In this document: positions 46,964 through 57,211 of the stretch, one piece after another | Position numbering within the stretch: the first letter of the stretch is position 1 | Layout: the number at the start of each line of letters is the position of its first letter | From: Litoditis marina | Taxonomy: Eukaryota > Nematoda > Chromadorea > Rhabditida > Rhabditidae | Direction of reading: 5' to 3' | Length of the DNA stretch: 64,000 bases | Assembly (NCBI GenBank): GCA_964036275.1 | Contig: OZ038437.1 | Location: forward strand, 6,577,804-6,641,803 | Program-made: the position numbers and the translations under genes | The notes under the pieces: model-generated | What the model saw: only the letters and a program-made list of their open reading frames with translations | Databases searched by the model: none | What the model was told of the DNA's origin: nothing

Positions 46964-49900
46964 TTATTGCAATTCTGCTTTTTTGCAAACGGCGGCTCGC
47001 ATGTGTACATTACAAGAAAAATCATTCCACCTCTTCCAATATGGTTGTGGTGCCGCATTTACTCCGTCTGTGTAGATCTGAAATAGGCTAATTATATATT
47101 GAAGTGTTATACATATCAAATAAGCAAACTTAATGGGTTTTGCCGCAGAGCAACTGAAAAATATTCCACTTCTAGGTGCATCCGAATTTTGTATACAGTC
47201 ACACATTCTTTCTCTCTTTCTCTCTCCCTCTCTTATTTTTTCTCTACTCTTTTTTTCTGGCCTCGTGTTCTCCGTGCGTAGAAATAATCGTTAACTGCAT
47301 AATTTCGAACGTACCTCCACACACAATTCTCCATCCGCGTTGTTAGGTGCTCCCGCTGCCCAGTTGATGTAAGTCACCTATGAAATACAAACTTCTCACC
47401 TGGCAGGACTCTGGCTCACTTTTCTGTAGCATTTCAGCACTGTTATCATCTCATTCTGTTACACTTATATTACTCGTAATTTGGAACTTGAGTTAGACAC
47501 TTCCTCTCTTTTTCTTTATAATATTAGCACATTAGGATGGCTAGAAGTAGGATTTAAGAATAAGAGTTAAAGTAGTTTATTTAAAACAGAAATAGTTTTA
47601 TTGTAACATGTAAAAAATTAGTTGATCTAGTATTTAAGTAATGTTTTAGTAATTGAATTTCTTTGTACTGGGTCAGTGGCTTATCTTCTGATGAGGCCTC
47701 GACCACTGACCCTAAGACATCGTAAAGGTGGTGAGGCCGAAACGATGTATTTTATTTTAAACTTAGTCAATATTAACTTCATAGATAGTATTTATTACTT
47801 TTAATTCATTTAATCATTTATTTATTAACTTCATCCTAGTTAACTTGATTTCATTTAACCTAGTTTTGCTTATTTAATTACCGGGGTTCCGTCAGTCCAT
47901 TGCCATTCGTTGAACACCTTGTGAAGACCGATATAGGCCTCACCATAATTATCCGTATTAATGCCACCGTATGCATAACCTAAATAAACATATCAGATAA
48001 ATTATGATAGGCGTTTGTCTGTTACGCTCACTTTCATGAGACCCGCTCTATTATTTTTTGTTTCGGGTTATATCCTAATATGCCTCTTACTTCACAGTAA
48101 AGTACGCGAGAATCACCTGAACTCCGCACCCGCTCCCCATATCCATCTCTCATCTTATTTTTTTTCCGTATTCATATGCGTAATGAATCAATCAATATCA
48201 AAAGACGGGAGGGGTATAATCCCGTTCCATTGGAGTTGTAATGTTATTCTAGTGGATACCTCTAAGATAACATGTGTCATTTTCGTTAGATAAACCAGTC
48301 ATTATTATTTCACAACTGAGCAAATGGCAGAAGATGGGCTACTCAAAACATGCAAATTTCCCGCTTTGTGCTTCACGACAAAAAAGAGGGAGAGTTAATT
48401 TTCAGCATTTAGCGGATGAGTCCTATCACCACTTCTGGCGATGTCTTCCGTCCCATGATCAATGGACATGTTGGGCGTGCAGGTTAAATATTAAATCACC
48501 TCGACTAAGTGAGCAATTCTGTGTCAACTTCAAAATTTTGCATGGTAGAAATGTAGGCTCAAACTATATAAACTAAGAACATCCATTCAAGTTTTTTTTC
48601 GATTCTTTGGTTGAATTTTCTACTGAAAATCGTCACGACATTCTCCAATGATGTGGCTCATTCAAGGAAAATGAATGACAATTATCAAAAAACTGCTCAC
48701 CCGCAACAAAGTTGTTTTCCGCAAGACTGTGAATGGAAGTGAGATGAGCACCGTAGGAGACGCACAACTGTTCAGCCGAAGCGAAATCCGTCCAGTGAAT
48801 GGTCTGGTGAAAAATGGATAGTCAAACTCATACATGCGCATCTTTCGTTCAACTCCATTTATAAATGAAGAACTTGCTACAGTTTGTTTCTCACCCACTG
48901 AGAGTTTACCTGACTGTAGAAATCGAATCGTCGAGCGCGTTGCGATCGGTCGCTCGATTCTTGGTATTTCACCAGTTTTGGAGGCGGCGGCCGGCCGCAT
49001 TCCAATTGAAAAATTATGTTTATTATGTTTTATTTTATTTTCTACTTTGCATTTTTCAATTGTTATGCAATTGAGCTGGACACGCAAAAAGAATGATAGC
49101 CACAAAAGTGGGTCAAATCTTGAAGCGTACCAGTTGCGTCTCACTCTCAGCGCGGAACTTTGCCAACGGGAAGATTAGTGACCAAAAATCTACCACTTGC
49201 ACTCGCATATTCTCTTAGAATTCGGTTTGCAATACATCTAAAACTGTACGAGCAGTACAAGTATACTTAGTTTTCAACAGTCTCATTCGCATTAATTTAA
49301 CTGTGAAAAAGGCTTAGGCTCAGGTAAGTCATGGTTTTCGAGTTCAATATTCTTTACGCGTGAGGTGTGTTACAAAAACCGGAAAAGTTGAGTTTTTATA
49401 CAATAAACCCATTAGTTTTTCATTATGGCTTCGTTTGGTGTCCTTGCTTTCCATTTCTCACGTGCCATGTATTCATTGTGTCTGTATCAAGTTAATGAAT
49501 GAGTTTTAACTCGTACAAGTTGAAAATATCACTTTGTAGCATAGTTTCCATAATCGAAACTTTGAATATGTTTTATATAATGATTAGGATATTTTGAACA
49601 AAACTTGCAAGCCGTTGATTTCTGTGCAGCTTCGAAAACTCTCACTATAGTCTTCGGTTCTTGTTTGTCAAATCCTTGAAAATGTTCCTGAGTCGCGTTT
49701 GTTATGTGCGCCACTGGCGGATTGCAATTGAGGCCTCGTATCGGCGAGAAAATGTGGGCACGCTACCGCTCGCACGGCGGAGATACCTCCTCTGATCGTA
49801 TTTTGTGTCAACCGGCTGTTAGGTGAAAAATTGGAAGCGGGTTCGAGCCTTGGCAGCCAGGGCCCCGGTCACTATCAGTTACTATTGTAGGAGTCTCAGT

Positions 49901-52900
49901 AGGTAGGAATGGTGAGGACCTGAGGACTATACTTGTTAGCTATATTTCGTTTTTCTTCGCTCAGCTCTTGGTGACCTCCAAGATACGTCAACACTGATAA
50001 GATCTCAATAAAAACTTTTAAGTTTAAGTATAAAGTAATCGCGAGTTCAGATGTTAACACTTGGTCTTTCCATATTCATTTTTGTGTTTTTTTCGTTAAA
50101 GTCTATGACAGAACAACACTAGCCTGAATAGTTTAAATTCTTTGTCGAATTCTCATTTTTCGTTACTGATCTTGTCCCCTATCAGACTGCCTAAGTCTCC
50201 GCTCTCTGAACTGTCGTGGATTGGGACAGGTCGCCAAGATGAAGCTCATGCTCACGGGATTGAAAAAGATTCATTGGGACATTGCATCAGACTTCTTTAC
50301 GTTCAAACCTTCACGTACTAGAGGTTCTAGAGCGAAATTCAGTTTCCCAACTCCAAAAACTAGCCAACGTGCGAAGTTTTTCACAGTACGGGCTGGATCC
50401 AAGTACTTGAAATTGAGCAAGAAATCCAAAATACCGATGTCATTATCTGCCGCAAAAAAGCACTTTAAGTGAATGCATTTGAATAAGACTTCTACTGTGT
50501 TTTTTGTTAATCCTGTGAGATTGGCCCAAATTGTTCCCTGTGTGATTTGTTTTATCCGTATTGTCATACTGTTTACTTTCATTTACTGTGATGACCGAAT
50601 GATGTTTGATTTCTGACACTTTTTTCCGCTTTTGAGTGTTTGTATCCTACTGTCATTTTTGGTTTCTCCTCTTGTATATCACATGCTTGCATGTAAATAA
50701 ATCAATCAATTGTTGCTCTACAAGAAGTGAAGAGGAAGGATACTGTGGTGGAAACACAGCCAGACGGTGAAGTGTTATACTATTTTCCCGGAAATAGTAT
50801 CCACGGTACTGGATTCCTAGTTCATAGTAACTTCGCAACTAACATCATCGGATTCTACCCTGTTACTTCAAGACTGTCGTATTTGGATGTCAAATGTGGG
50901 TCTTTCACATTGCGCTTCATTTCCTGCTATGCTCCTACAACAGCCTCCTCGGATGTTGAATATAATGCTTTCCTGTCTGATCTCAACAAAGTAATAACTA
51001 GTTGTTCCGGGAACATTTTACCATTCGTAGGAGGGGATTTCAACGCAAAATTGGGAAGACGCACAAATCAAGAAAATGCAATGGCAAATTCTTCTTGATT
51101 GGATGGAAACCAACAACTACCGATCTTGGAACTCGTTTTTCGAAAAATGAAAACCGCGTTTATGGACGTGGCGTTCACCGAATGGATTCACGTTCAACCA
51201 GACCGATTTTTTTCTCTCTCGACCAACGATGAATGTAAGAAACGTCGACGTGATAAATCAATTTGATTACGACAGTGACCACCGTCTCATTCGTGCCACC
51301 GTTCGCATAGGAAAACAGAAAAGAAAACAGACGGAGAGGAAAAAGAACAGAACAGTCAGCCAGGCTCTTTTCAAATACGGCATGTCCGTTGAGGAGGACG
51401 CAGCAACCAACACAATGAGCACGAATCAGTTATACGAACATCTCCGTACCCGTCTATTAACATCCTATGAGATTGCCACGTGTCGTACAATACCTGAACC
51501 TTTCATCTCCAAAAAGACCATGGACCTGATGGGTTGAAGACGTGCCTTACAAACCGATCAAACTCCTGCTGGAAGAATTCAGTTCGTAATCGCAAGCAAA
51601 GCAGCCCGATGCAGCCGTAAAGATGACGTCAGATTGAGACGCGAAGTTCGCCTGAAGCGAGCCCTCGATAAAGGAATGAGCCTAAAAAGTGTCATGAAAG
51701 ATGGTAACAGAAATCGAAATCACTTTGTTCACTTGAGAGGTGCGGACGGTCTCCTGAAAAATGACTCCTCTGGAATAAAAATGACTCCTCTGGAATATGT
51801 CGTCAAACAGTTTTATGGCAAGCTGTATGGAACTACCAATCAAACTACGGTCAACATCACGCCTCCCTCCGAACCACTTCCTCTTTTTCTCGAAAGCGAA
51901 GTTCTTCTCGCGATTCGACAAACAACCGCGGGATCATCACCTGGCACTGACAAAGTTCCGCCAGAAGCACTCAGATGGTCGAGCACAATCATTGTCAAAG
52001 ATGTTACCAGGATGTTCAATGATGTTTTGATGAACGGGCTTCTCCCAGCAAATATGATGATCTCGAAAACTATCCTTCTTCACAAAAAGGGAGATATTGC
52101 GGACATAGCCAACTACAGTGCGATTTCGTTGCTAAACACTTTGTACAAAGTGCTGTCCCGATGTATCCTGAACCGATTAGAGCCACTCATGGAGCAGAAC
52201 ATTTCCGAAGAACAGATGGGGTTTCGAAGACATTATGGAACCGCCGACAACCTTCACGTAGTACGCCAAATGATCGAAAAGTCCAGAGAATACGAAATGC
52301 CCTTGTATCTTTGCTTTGTGGATCTTGCCAAAGCTTTCGACAGCATCGAACACTGCTCAATATGGTCATCCTTGGAGGAAATTGGCGCCCATCCTCAGCT
52401 GATCGGAGTTCTCCAAAACATTTATGCCTCTGCTGTCAGTACGATAGAAGTCAATGGAAAGAAGATAGAAGTTGATATCAAAAGAGGCGTTCGACAAGGA
52501 GACGTGATATCGCCTCGATTGTTCACCATGGTGTTAGAAAGCGCTCTTCGCAAAGTGGACTGGTCAGCGACTGGAATCCGTATCAATAGTCAACAACTAA
52601 CCCACATTTTGTTTGCCGATGACTGCTTACTGTTCGCCAAAAACAGAGCCAGCCTCAAAACAATGATGGAGAAGTTTTCCACTGCCTGTGACAAAGTTGG
52701 TCTGAAAATAAATCCGAAGAAGTATAATAAATCCACTCCATTGAAGTTCCAAGGTTGTGAAATCCCGCCAAAATCAGATGTGAAGTATCTCGGTGCAAAC
52801 ATATCCATCGGAGGAGACTGGACTAAAGAAATCAACCGAAGAATTTCCTCCGCGTGGGCAGGGTTCAATATCTACCGAAATATCCTGGAGGCAAAATCGT

Positions 52901-55734
52901 TCCCGATGAGCATGAAGCGGAAGTTGTTCAACACTACCATTCCACCACGTTTGATCTACGGCTGTGAATCCTGGTCTTCGTCGAAGTCGTCTATGGAAAG
53001 ACTCCGCGTAGTACAAAGAAAGATGGAACGTGCCATGCTGAATGTCCATGTCCAGGACCACCGCCCAAGTACCGTTATCCGCGGAATTACTCGGTTGTCG
53101 GATGTAGCTCAGGAAGCTACAAAACATAAATTCAATTTTGCTTCCAGGCTTGCCCATATGTCGAAGAGTCGTTGGTCCCTGATCGTTTCCGAGTGGCGCC
53201 CGTTTGATCGAGAGCGGGTGCGTGGCCGTCCAATGGTCCGTTGGCGTGATGAACTTGTCGAAGCAGTTCGGAGTTATAACCGAACCGTGAGAAGAGGCCG
53301 AGTCCGGCCACCCAATATCCGTGGCGAAGAGATATTCCGAGTATGCAGAGATAAAGATATCTCGAGGGCAGTCAAGGAACACCATTTCGCAACGATTTGA
53401 AGTGATCTAATAAATCTTGAAATCTTGAATCTTGATCTTGTTTTTAAATCTACAAAAAAAATAAAGATCACTGTACCAGGTAGCAGGATTTAGTTCCTCC
53501 GAAATGAACCCAACCATCTTCACAGAGAGCTGAAACAATGTTCATCATCCATCTAAAACAATGAAAACACTGCACGGGCCCTGGGAAGGTGATCAAGCAC
53601 CACAGGCTGTTTCATTTGAATAGTTGAGTTTATGACATTTGTAGATTCACAGTTCAACTCATCCATCATTCAAAAATTATCCGTAAAGTAAATATTTGGA
53701 GTACTGGTCGTTCTTTGGGAACTATAATTTTTAACAACCAGATTCTTATTAAGGTTACGAGCGTTTTCGGCTAACCACGCCTAGGTTGATCAGTTTCACG
53801 TAAGAACGAGTTATTTGACAAAAAAGTGGCTGAGCCGTTCATAGAGGACTATTTCAGTTTTGCTCGAATACTCGCCTATTCGCGCCCCCAGATATGACCA
53901 CAGAAGATATATCAAAATCGAAAAACCAACGTCTTCTAGGACACGGTGTCGGTGCCGCTGTGGTTGGACATGTCACTTTCGGTGCTGCAGTCGTGCTCGG
54001 GCAGGCAGGGCAGGTTACTTTCGGCGTTGAGGCTGTGCTGGGGCAATGTGTCGGCGTGAGAGTCGGACAAGTTTCACAGACTGGACACTGCGTCACACTG
54101 TGAGAAACGTACGGAAGACCACACACAAATGGCTTTGACAGTCCTTCGGAAGCTGCACTGCAAAACTGTTTTGGAATTATAATCATATTCTTATTTATCT
54201 AAATGTTTTCAGAGTTGATTTGACTTTTTGAAAGGTTTTCATCACAATATTGCAGCGTTTTAAAAACGCAAATCTACTTCTCACCTATGCTTATATTTTC
54301 ATAGATGATTTAAAATAGTCAAACAGCGGAAAAGCTTCATAGAAAATGGATCACGCTGGCTCTCAAACAATTCCACGAGGTAACCATATAGAAAGGTATA
54401 AGTGACTGGTATTGGTGTGCTGAGTTTTGCCAACACCGAGCTGACTGAATAAAATTCTGTATTTCTGGCTGGGCGCGCGCAACACCCGAGTTTGTCATTG
54501 ACAGACAGCTTTCTCAAAACCACCATAATTCACTCACGTCCAGAGACCACTGCCCATCGAGGCATACACTGCACCATCCACACTATCACCACCTGAATTC
54601 TCGTCAATTGTTTCGAAAACATTTCTAGATAATTCCGTTTTTTTCTTTCTCTCGAGAAAGTGCGTCTCTATTCTCTGGAGCGGAGCACAGCGTCTATTTG
54701 TCACAAAAAGTTTATACCTAGCCAACGTATTGTTCGAAGATGCACTATTGTTCGAAGATAAGCTTGTTACATGCAGAACGAAACATAACACATTTCACAG
54801 CATTTTTGATGTACGAGACAGAAGTTTTTCTTCATGGTGCATAACATGTGATACCTGGGAACCAATTAGTGTATCCCCACGGTGACCCATCAGTCCAGGA
54901 CCAGTTACCAGTCAGAATATCATTCGCTCCAATCCAATAATCAGACAGACCCACGAACATCGATTTAGCAGTTTCTGAAATGCCCAGACTCGAACAATAC
55001 GTCATTAAAATCAATTGGATAATTCGTAATTAGCCAAACGTTAGTTAGTTACAAATTTCTGATGGCTCGGTATACACACTAACATCGAGAACATTGGCCA
55101 GGTGAAAAAAAAACTTTTACGGCCATCATGCTAAAACAAACAAACAATTGGTATCACTTGAAGGTGCTTGGTCGCAGAATTTCATTACATGGCATTATTA
55201 GTTTCTCTATCGCTTCCATTGACAGAGGCTTTGGAACAAAAGGAAATCATATTTTCCAAGCATACCTTCAACACGTGCTGCTTCGAAAGCGTTTTTAATT
55301 GAGACTAAATGTCCTCCCAAGCCGAAACAAATCTCTTCAGCAGAAAAGAAATCGATTTCTTCGTTCACATATTTGTAGCACCTGTAAAGCACTACACAAA
55401 TTTTCAAAATTGACTCCAAATCATCTCTGAAAGTGAGACAAGTCCGCAAGTCCTCTGTTCGATCCGGCCCTCATCCACTGAATGCATCCTACCACCGCGT
55501 TGCAGCGTCGAGCTCTTCTCTTTTTTTAATAATCGATTTCTTTCTCTTCCATTTGTCCTGTTGCACATTTTTGTATAATGAATAAACAAATAAATAGAGA
55601 ATAGGGAAAGAAAATCAAATATGACAAAACAGTTTTGCTAACCTTTGGAGTTCTGCGTCACAGGCTGTGTCAGACGGGCAACTAGCCCAGCATAGTGGCA
55701 CCGAAATAAGCAACCACAACCCAACTGCTAGCAT
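46964..55734 (-). CDS. clec-G: secreted two-CTLD C-type lectin with a LINE in intron 6
   Basis: Exons in transcript order: 55734-55643, 55381-55266, 54974-54855, 54592-54538, 54157-53931, 53529-53477, 48803-48701, 47979-47882, 47377-47315, 47077-46964; 1041 bases, 346 residues, all in phase. Signal peptide MLAVGLWLLISVPLCWA, then CPSDTAC. CTLD1 has CYKYVNEEIDFFSAEEIC, YWIGANDIL and GNWSWTDGSPWGYTNW. The linker is the longest in the array, with two TPKVTCP/APKVTCP units. CTLD2 has CEDGWVHF, ASAEQLC, INWAAGAPNNAD, RWNDFSC and MRAAVCKKAELQ. The EPN glutamate is replaced (APN), so the classical calcium/sugar site is probably impaired. Intron 6 (48804-53476) contains the RTE LINE and a tRNA-like B-box near 49845. 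Confidence 0.85.
47496..47880. mobile_element. 385-bp insertion next to a clec-G splice donor
   Basis: Absent from the same intron of clec-F, where GAGTTACCGGGG is continuous. Flanked by TTA on both sides. It contains GGGTCAGTGGC and GCCTCGACCACTGACCC (inverted) and GTGAGGCCGAAACGATGTA. The insertion leaves the donor as GTAATT in place of GTAACT, so splicing is probably preserved. Class uncertain. Confidence 0.75.
49145..50169. other. clec-G intron sequence upstream of the LINE
   Basis: No exon seen. It holds a B-box-like GGGTTCGAGCC (about 49838-49850) and the GTAGGAGTCTCAGTAGG motif near 49889, which is one end of the small element at 2196-2409. Confidence 0.45.
50312..50712 (+). mobile_element. 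5'-truncated LINE fragment nested in the RTE element
   Basis: RTE endonuclease coding sequence breaks off after HWDI and resumes at VALQEV about 400 bp later. The intervening DNA encodes a C-terminal tail (SRAKFSFPTPKTSQRAKFF) resembling the end of other LINE reverse transcriptases, followed by a 3' UTR and an A-rich end (AAATAAATCAATCAA). That is the shape of a 5'-truncated insertion. Clade uncertain, perhaps CR1/jockey-like. Confidence 0.65.
51634..53400 (+). pseudogene. RTE reverse transcriptase ORF
   Basis: 588 open codons covering the reverse transcriptase: GFRRHYGTADNL, the motif A aspartate in FVDLAKAFDSIE, VRQGDVISPRLF, and the catalytic FADDCLLF (around 52610-52635), then the thumb and a C-terminal region ending AVKEHHFATI. 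The same frame continues upstream across the TGA at 51535. A 20-bp tandem duplication (ATGACTCCTCTGGAATAAAA, 51761-51797) is read in two frames as NDSSGIK and MTPLEY, so it has shifted the frame relative to its upstream part. The domain looks intact, but the full element does not. Confidence 0.85.
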
Positions 55735-55901
55735 TTTCCAATAGAACGACACACAAACACAAGTCTTATCAGAGAATTTATCGTGAACTCCGTGCGTTGT
55801 CCTTATCGCAGTGCCGATCAACTTTCACAGAAATAACCACATCATGTGAAATACAGCGGTTGTCAACTGAATTCGAAATGGTGAGTTCCCAATTTGCCAA
55901 A

Positions 55902-56032
55902 TATACTGTTAGTCAACTGCATCGTCACGTGAAAGATGTTAAACACATCAGAACTCAGAAACGTGCAATGAAAAAGTGCACGATTCCTCATTAGAATGCT
56001 AACTTCACGTGACTATTCAATTTACTTCTAGA
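55902..56032 (+). repeat. CACGTG MITE family, copy 3
   Basis: Starts TATACTGTTAGTCAACTGCA and ends TTTACTTCTAG; CACGTG occurs toward both ends. Confidence 0.75.
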
Positions 56033-56034
56033 AT

Positions 56035-56200
56035 GGTTCGAGTTTATTGTGTAGGTGATTTCCAACGTTCCCCCTATCCTGTATGTTGAGGCGGCCGAGA
56101 ACAGCAAAGCCAACAAACCTCCAAGATACAAACACGAGTTTTTCACATAATAGGCCTTCGGGACACAGTCATACATGTCGTCCATAGGATAACTGAAGGA
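56035..56200 (-). other. Candidate exon of a membrane protein
   Basis: After a CCTTCAG acceptor the minus strand reads YPMDDMYDCVPKAYYVKN then CLYLGGLLALLFSAAS, a plausible transmembrane segment, then runs into the MITE at 55902-56032. No partner exon was found and no family is recognised. It may be a remnant. Confidence 0.3.
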
Positions 56201-56654
56201 GCCGATTTGATTCCAATCATTTCACCATGCTACCGATTGAAGCAAAATCTCGAACATAGAAAACATAAATACGTTAAAATATTGGTAGGAAATCATAGTA
56301 GCACGTTATGCGTCTACCCGCGATTGCCTCTGTTGACCATATCTCATCACATGACCATGGGAAAAATCGATTCGTGTCTACTAATTGAGTAATTACGATC
56401 GCTGATTCAAACACCTGACCAATTATTTTCAAGTCTAAACTACAAATTCGTGCGCTTTGACAGAGTTATCGACAATCACGGAACATGTGGAGGTGGAGTT
56501 ATTGCATTCATTAGATCTTGTTTCAAGTTTTCTATTTGTGATCTGAACGCCGATTCATAATATTCATAACACAAGTTCGAACTTTTTTGTTTTGATCTTT
56601 TCATGTATCAGGAGGAAAATATAGAGTTTGTCGAGTTTTCCTTGTTTATAGACG

Positions 56655-57045
56655 ACCTGACAGGACGGGTTTTTTTTTCATTCTCATTTTCACGGAACCT
56701 GTCTGTCCAGCAGTTTTTGCGAGATTATTTCAAATTTTGTAATACTCAATATTCCCATTTCAGACACACCCAATTGATTTTAAGCAAAACTATGCCCAAA
56801 TTAGAGAAAGCGAACACTTTTGTCGCTGCCGTCGCTCCGCGCGGAAGCCATTTTCGAGAGACGTTTAACTACTTAACTCCTCTCAACTATTATAACTTGG
56901 AACGCGAACTGACTATCTTGTAGACGTATGTCCTTCCAGTAACTCATGCAAATATGTAGGAAAATGGAAACTATGGAGAAAAATGCAATAAACTGTGTTG
57001 GAATGTCTGCATACCTCTGAATAAACCGCGCTGCGCACGATACCT
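56655..57045 (+). repeat. Dispersed element, copy 2
   Basis: Inverted partner of about 45395-45835, ending near AACCGCGCTGCGCACGATAC. Confidence 0.55.
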
Positions 57046-57211
57046 ATCACCTTTGAATTACTAGTGACTGGCTCTTATTGCGTCGAAAGTCATATTTCTA
57101 GTTTGGGTCACATATTTCTAGTTTGAGTCGCATAAACGTTTGCTAGAAAGATTTAGTTTTTAGCAACGACAAAGGGACATATTCATTCTCATAGAACATA
57201 ACATGAAAGGA

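Larger units (their letters stand above)
50170..53437 (+). mobile_element. RTE-clade non-LTR retrotransposon (degraded)
   Basis: Encodes an apurinic-type endonuclease followed by reverse transcriptase, the RTE order. Endonuclease landmarks are LNCRGLGQVAK, VALQEVKR, YAPTTASSDVEY, GGDFNAKLG and DSDHRLIRA. The 3' end has short TCTTGAA tandem repeats (about 53404-53437), typical of RTE elements. It sits opposite to the host gene, in clec-G intron 6. Endonuclease frames are broken (after about 51098, and TGA at 51535-51537) and a second LINE fragment splits the 5' part, so this copy is not autonomous. The 5' boundary is uncertain. Confidence 0.85.
39191..55490. repeat. Tandem duplication, unit 2 (clec-E + clec-G)
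   Basis: Second copy of the unit at 26833-39190. F and G homology stops at GAATGCATCCT (39190 and 55490), exactly where D/E homology begins on the other side, defining the junction to within a few bases. The unit is longer than its partner mainly because of the RTE LINE in clec-G. Confidence 0.85.
55735..57211. other. Intergenic between clec-G and the protease gene
   Basis: Contains a CACGTG MITE (55902-56032), a possible minus-strand exon (about 56035-56200) and a dispersed element (about 56655-57045, partner at 45395-45835). The 107-codon plus-strand frame from 56603 lies largely in that element and is not called a gene. Confidence 0.5.

Noticed and set aside
52774..53385. 203-codon minus-strand frame
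   Set aside because: Shadow of the RTE reverse transcriptase on the opposite strand.
56603..56923. 107-codon ATG frame upstream of the protease
   Set aside because: Its second half lies in a dispersed repeat shared with 45395-45835 and nothing is recognisable.
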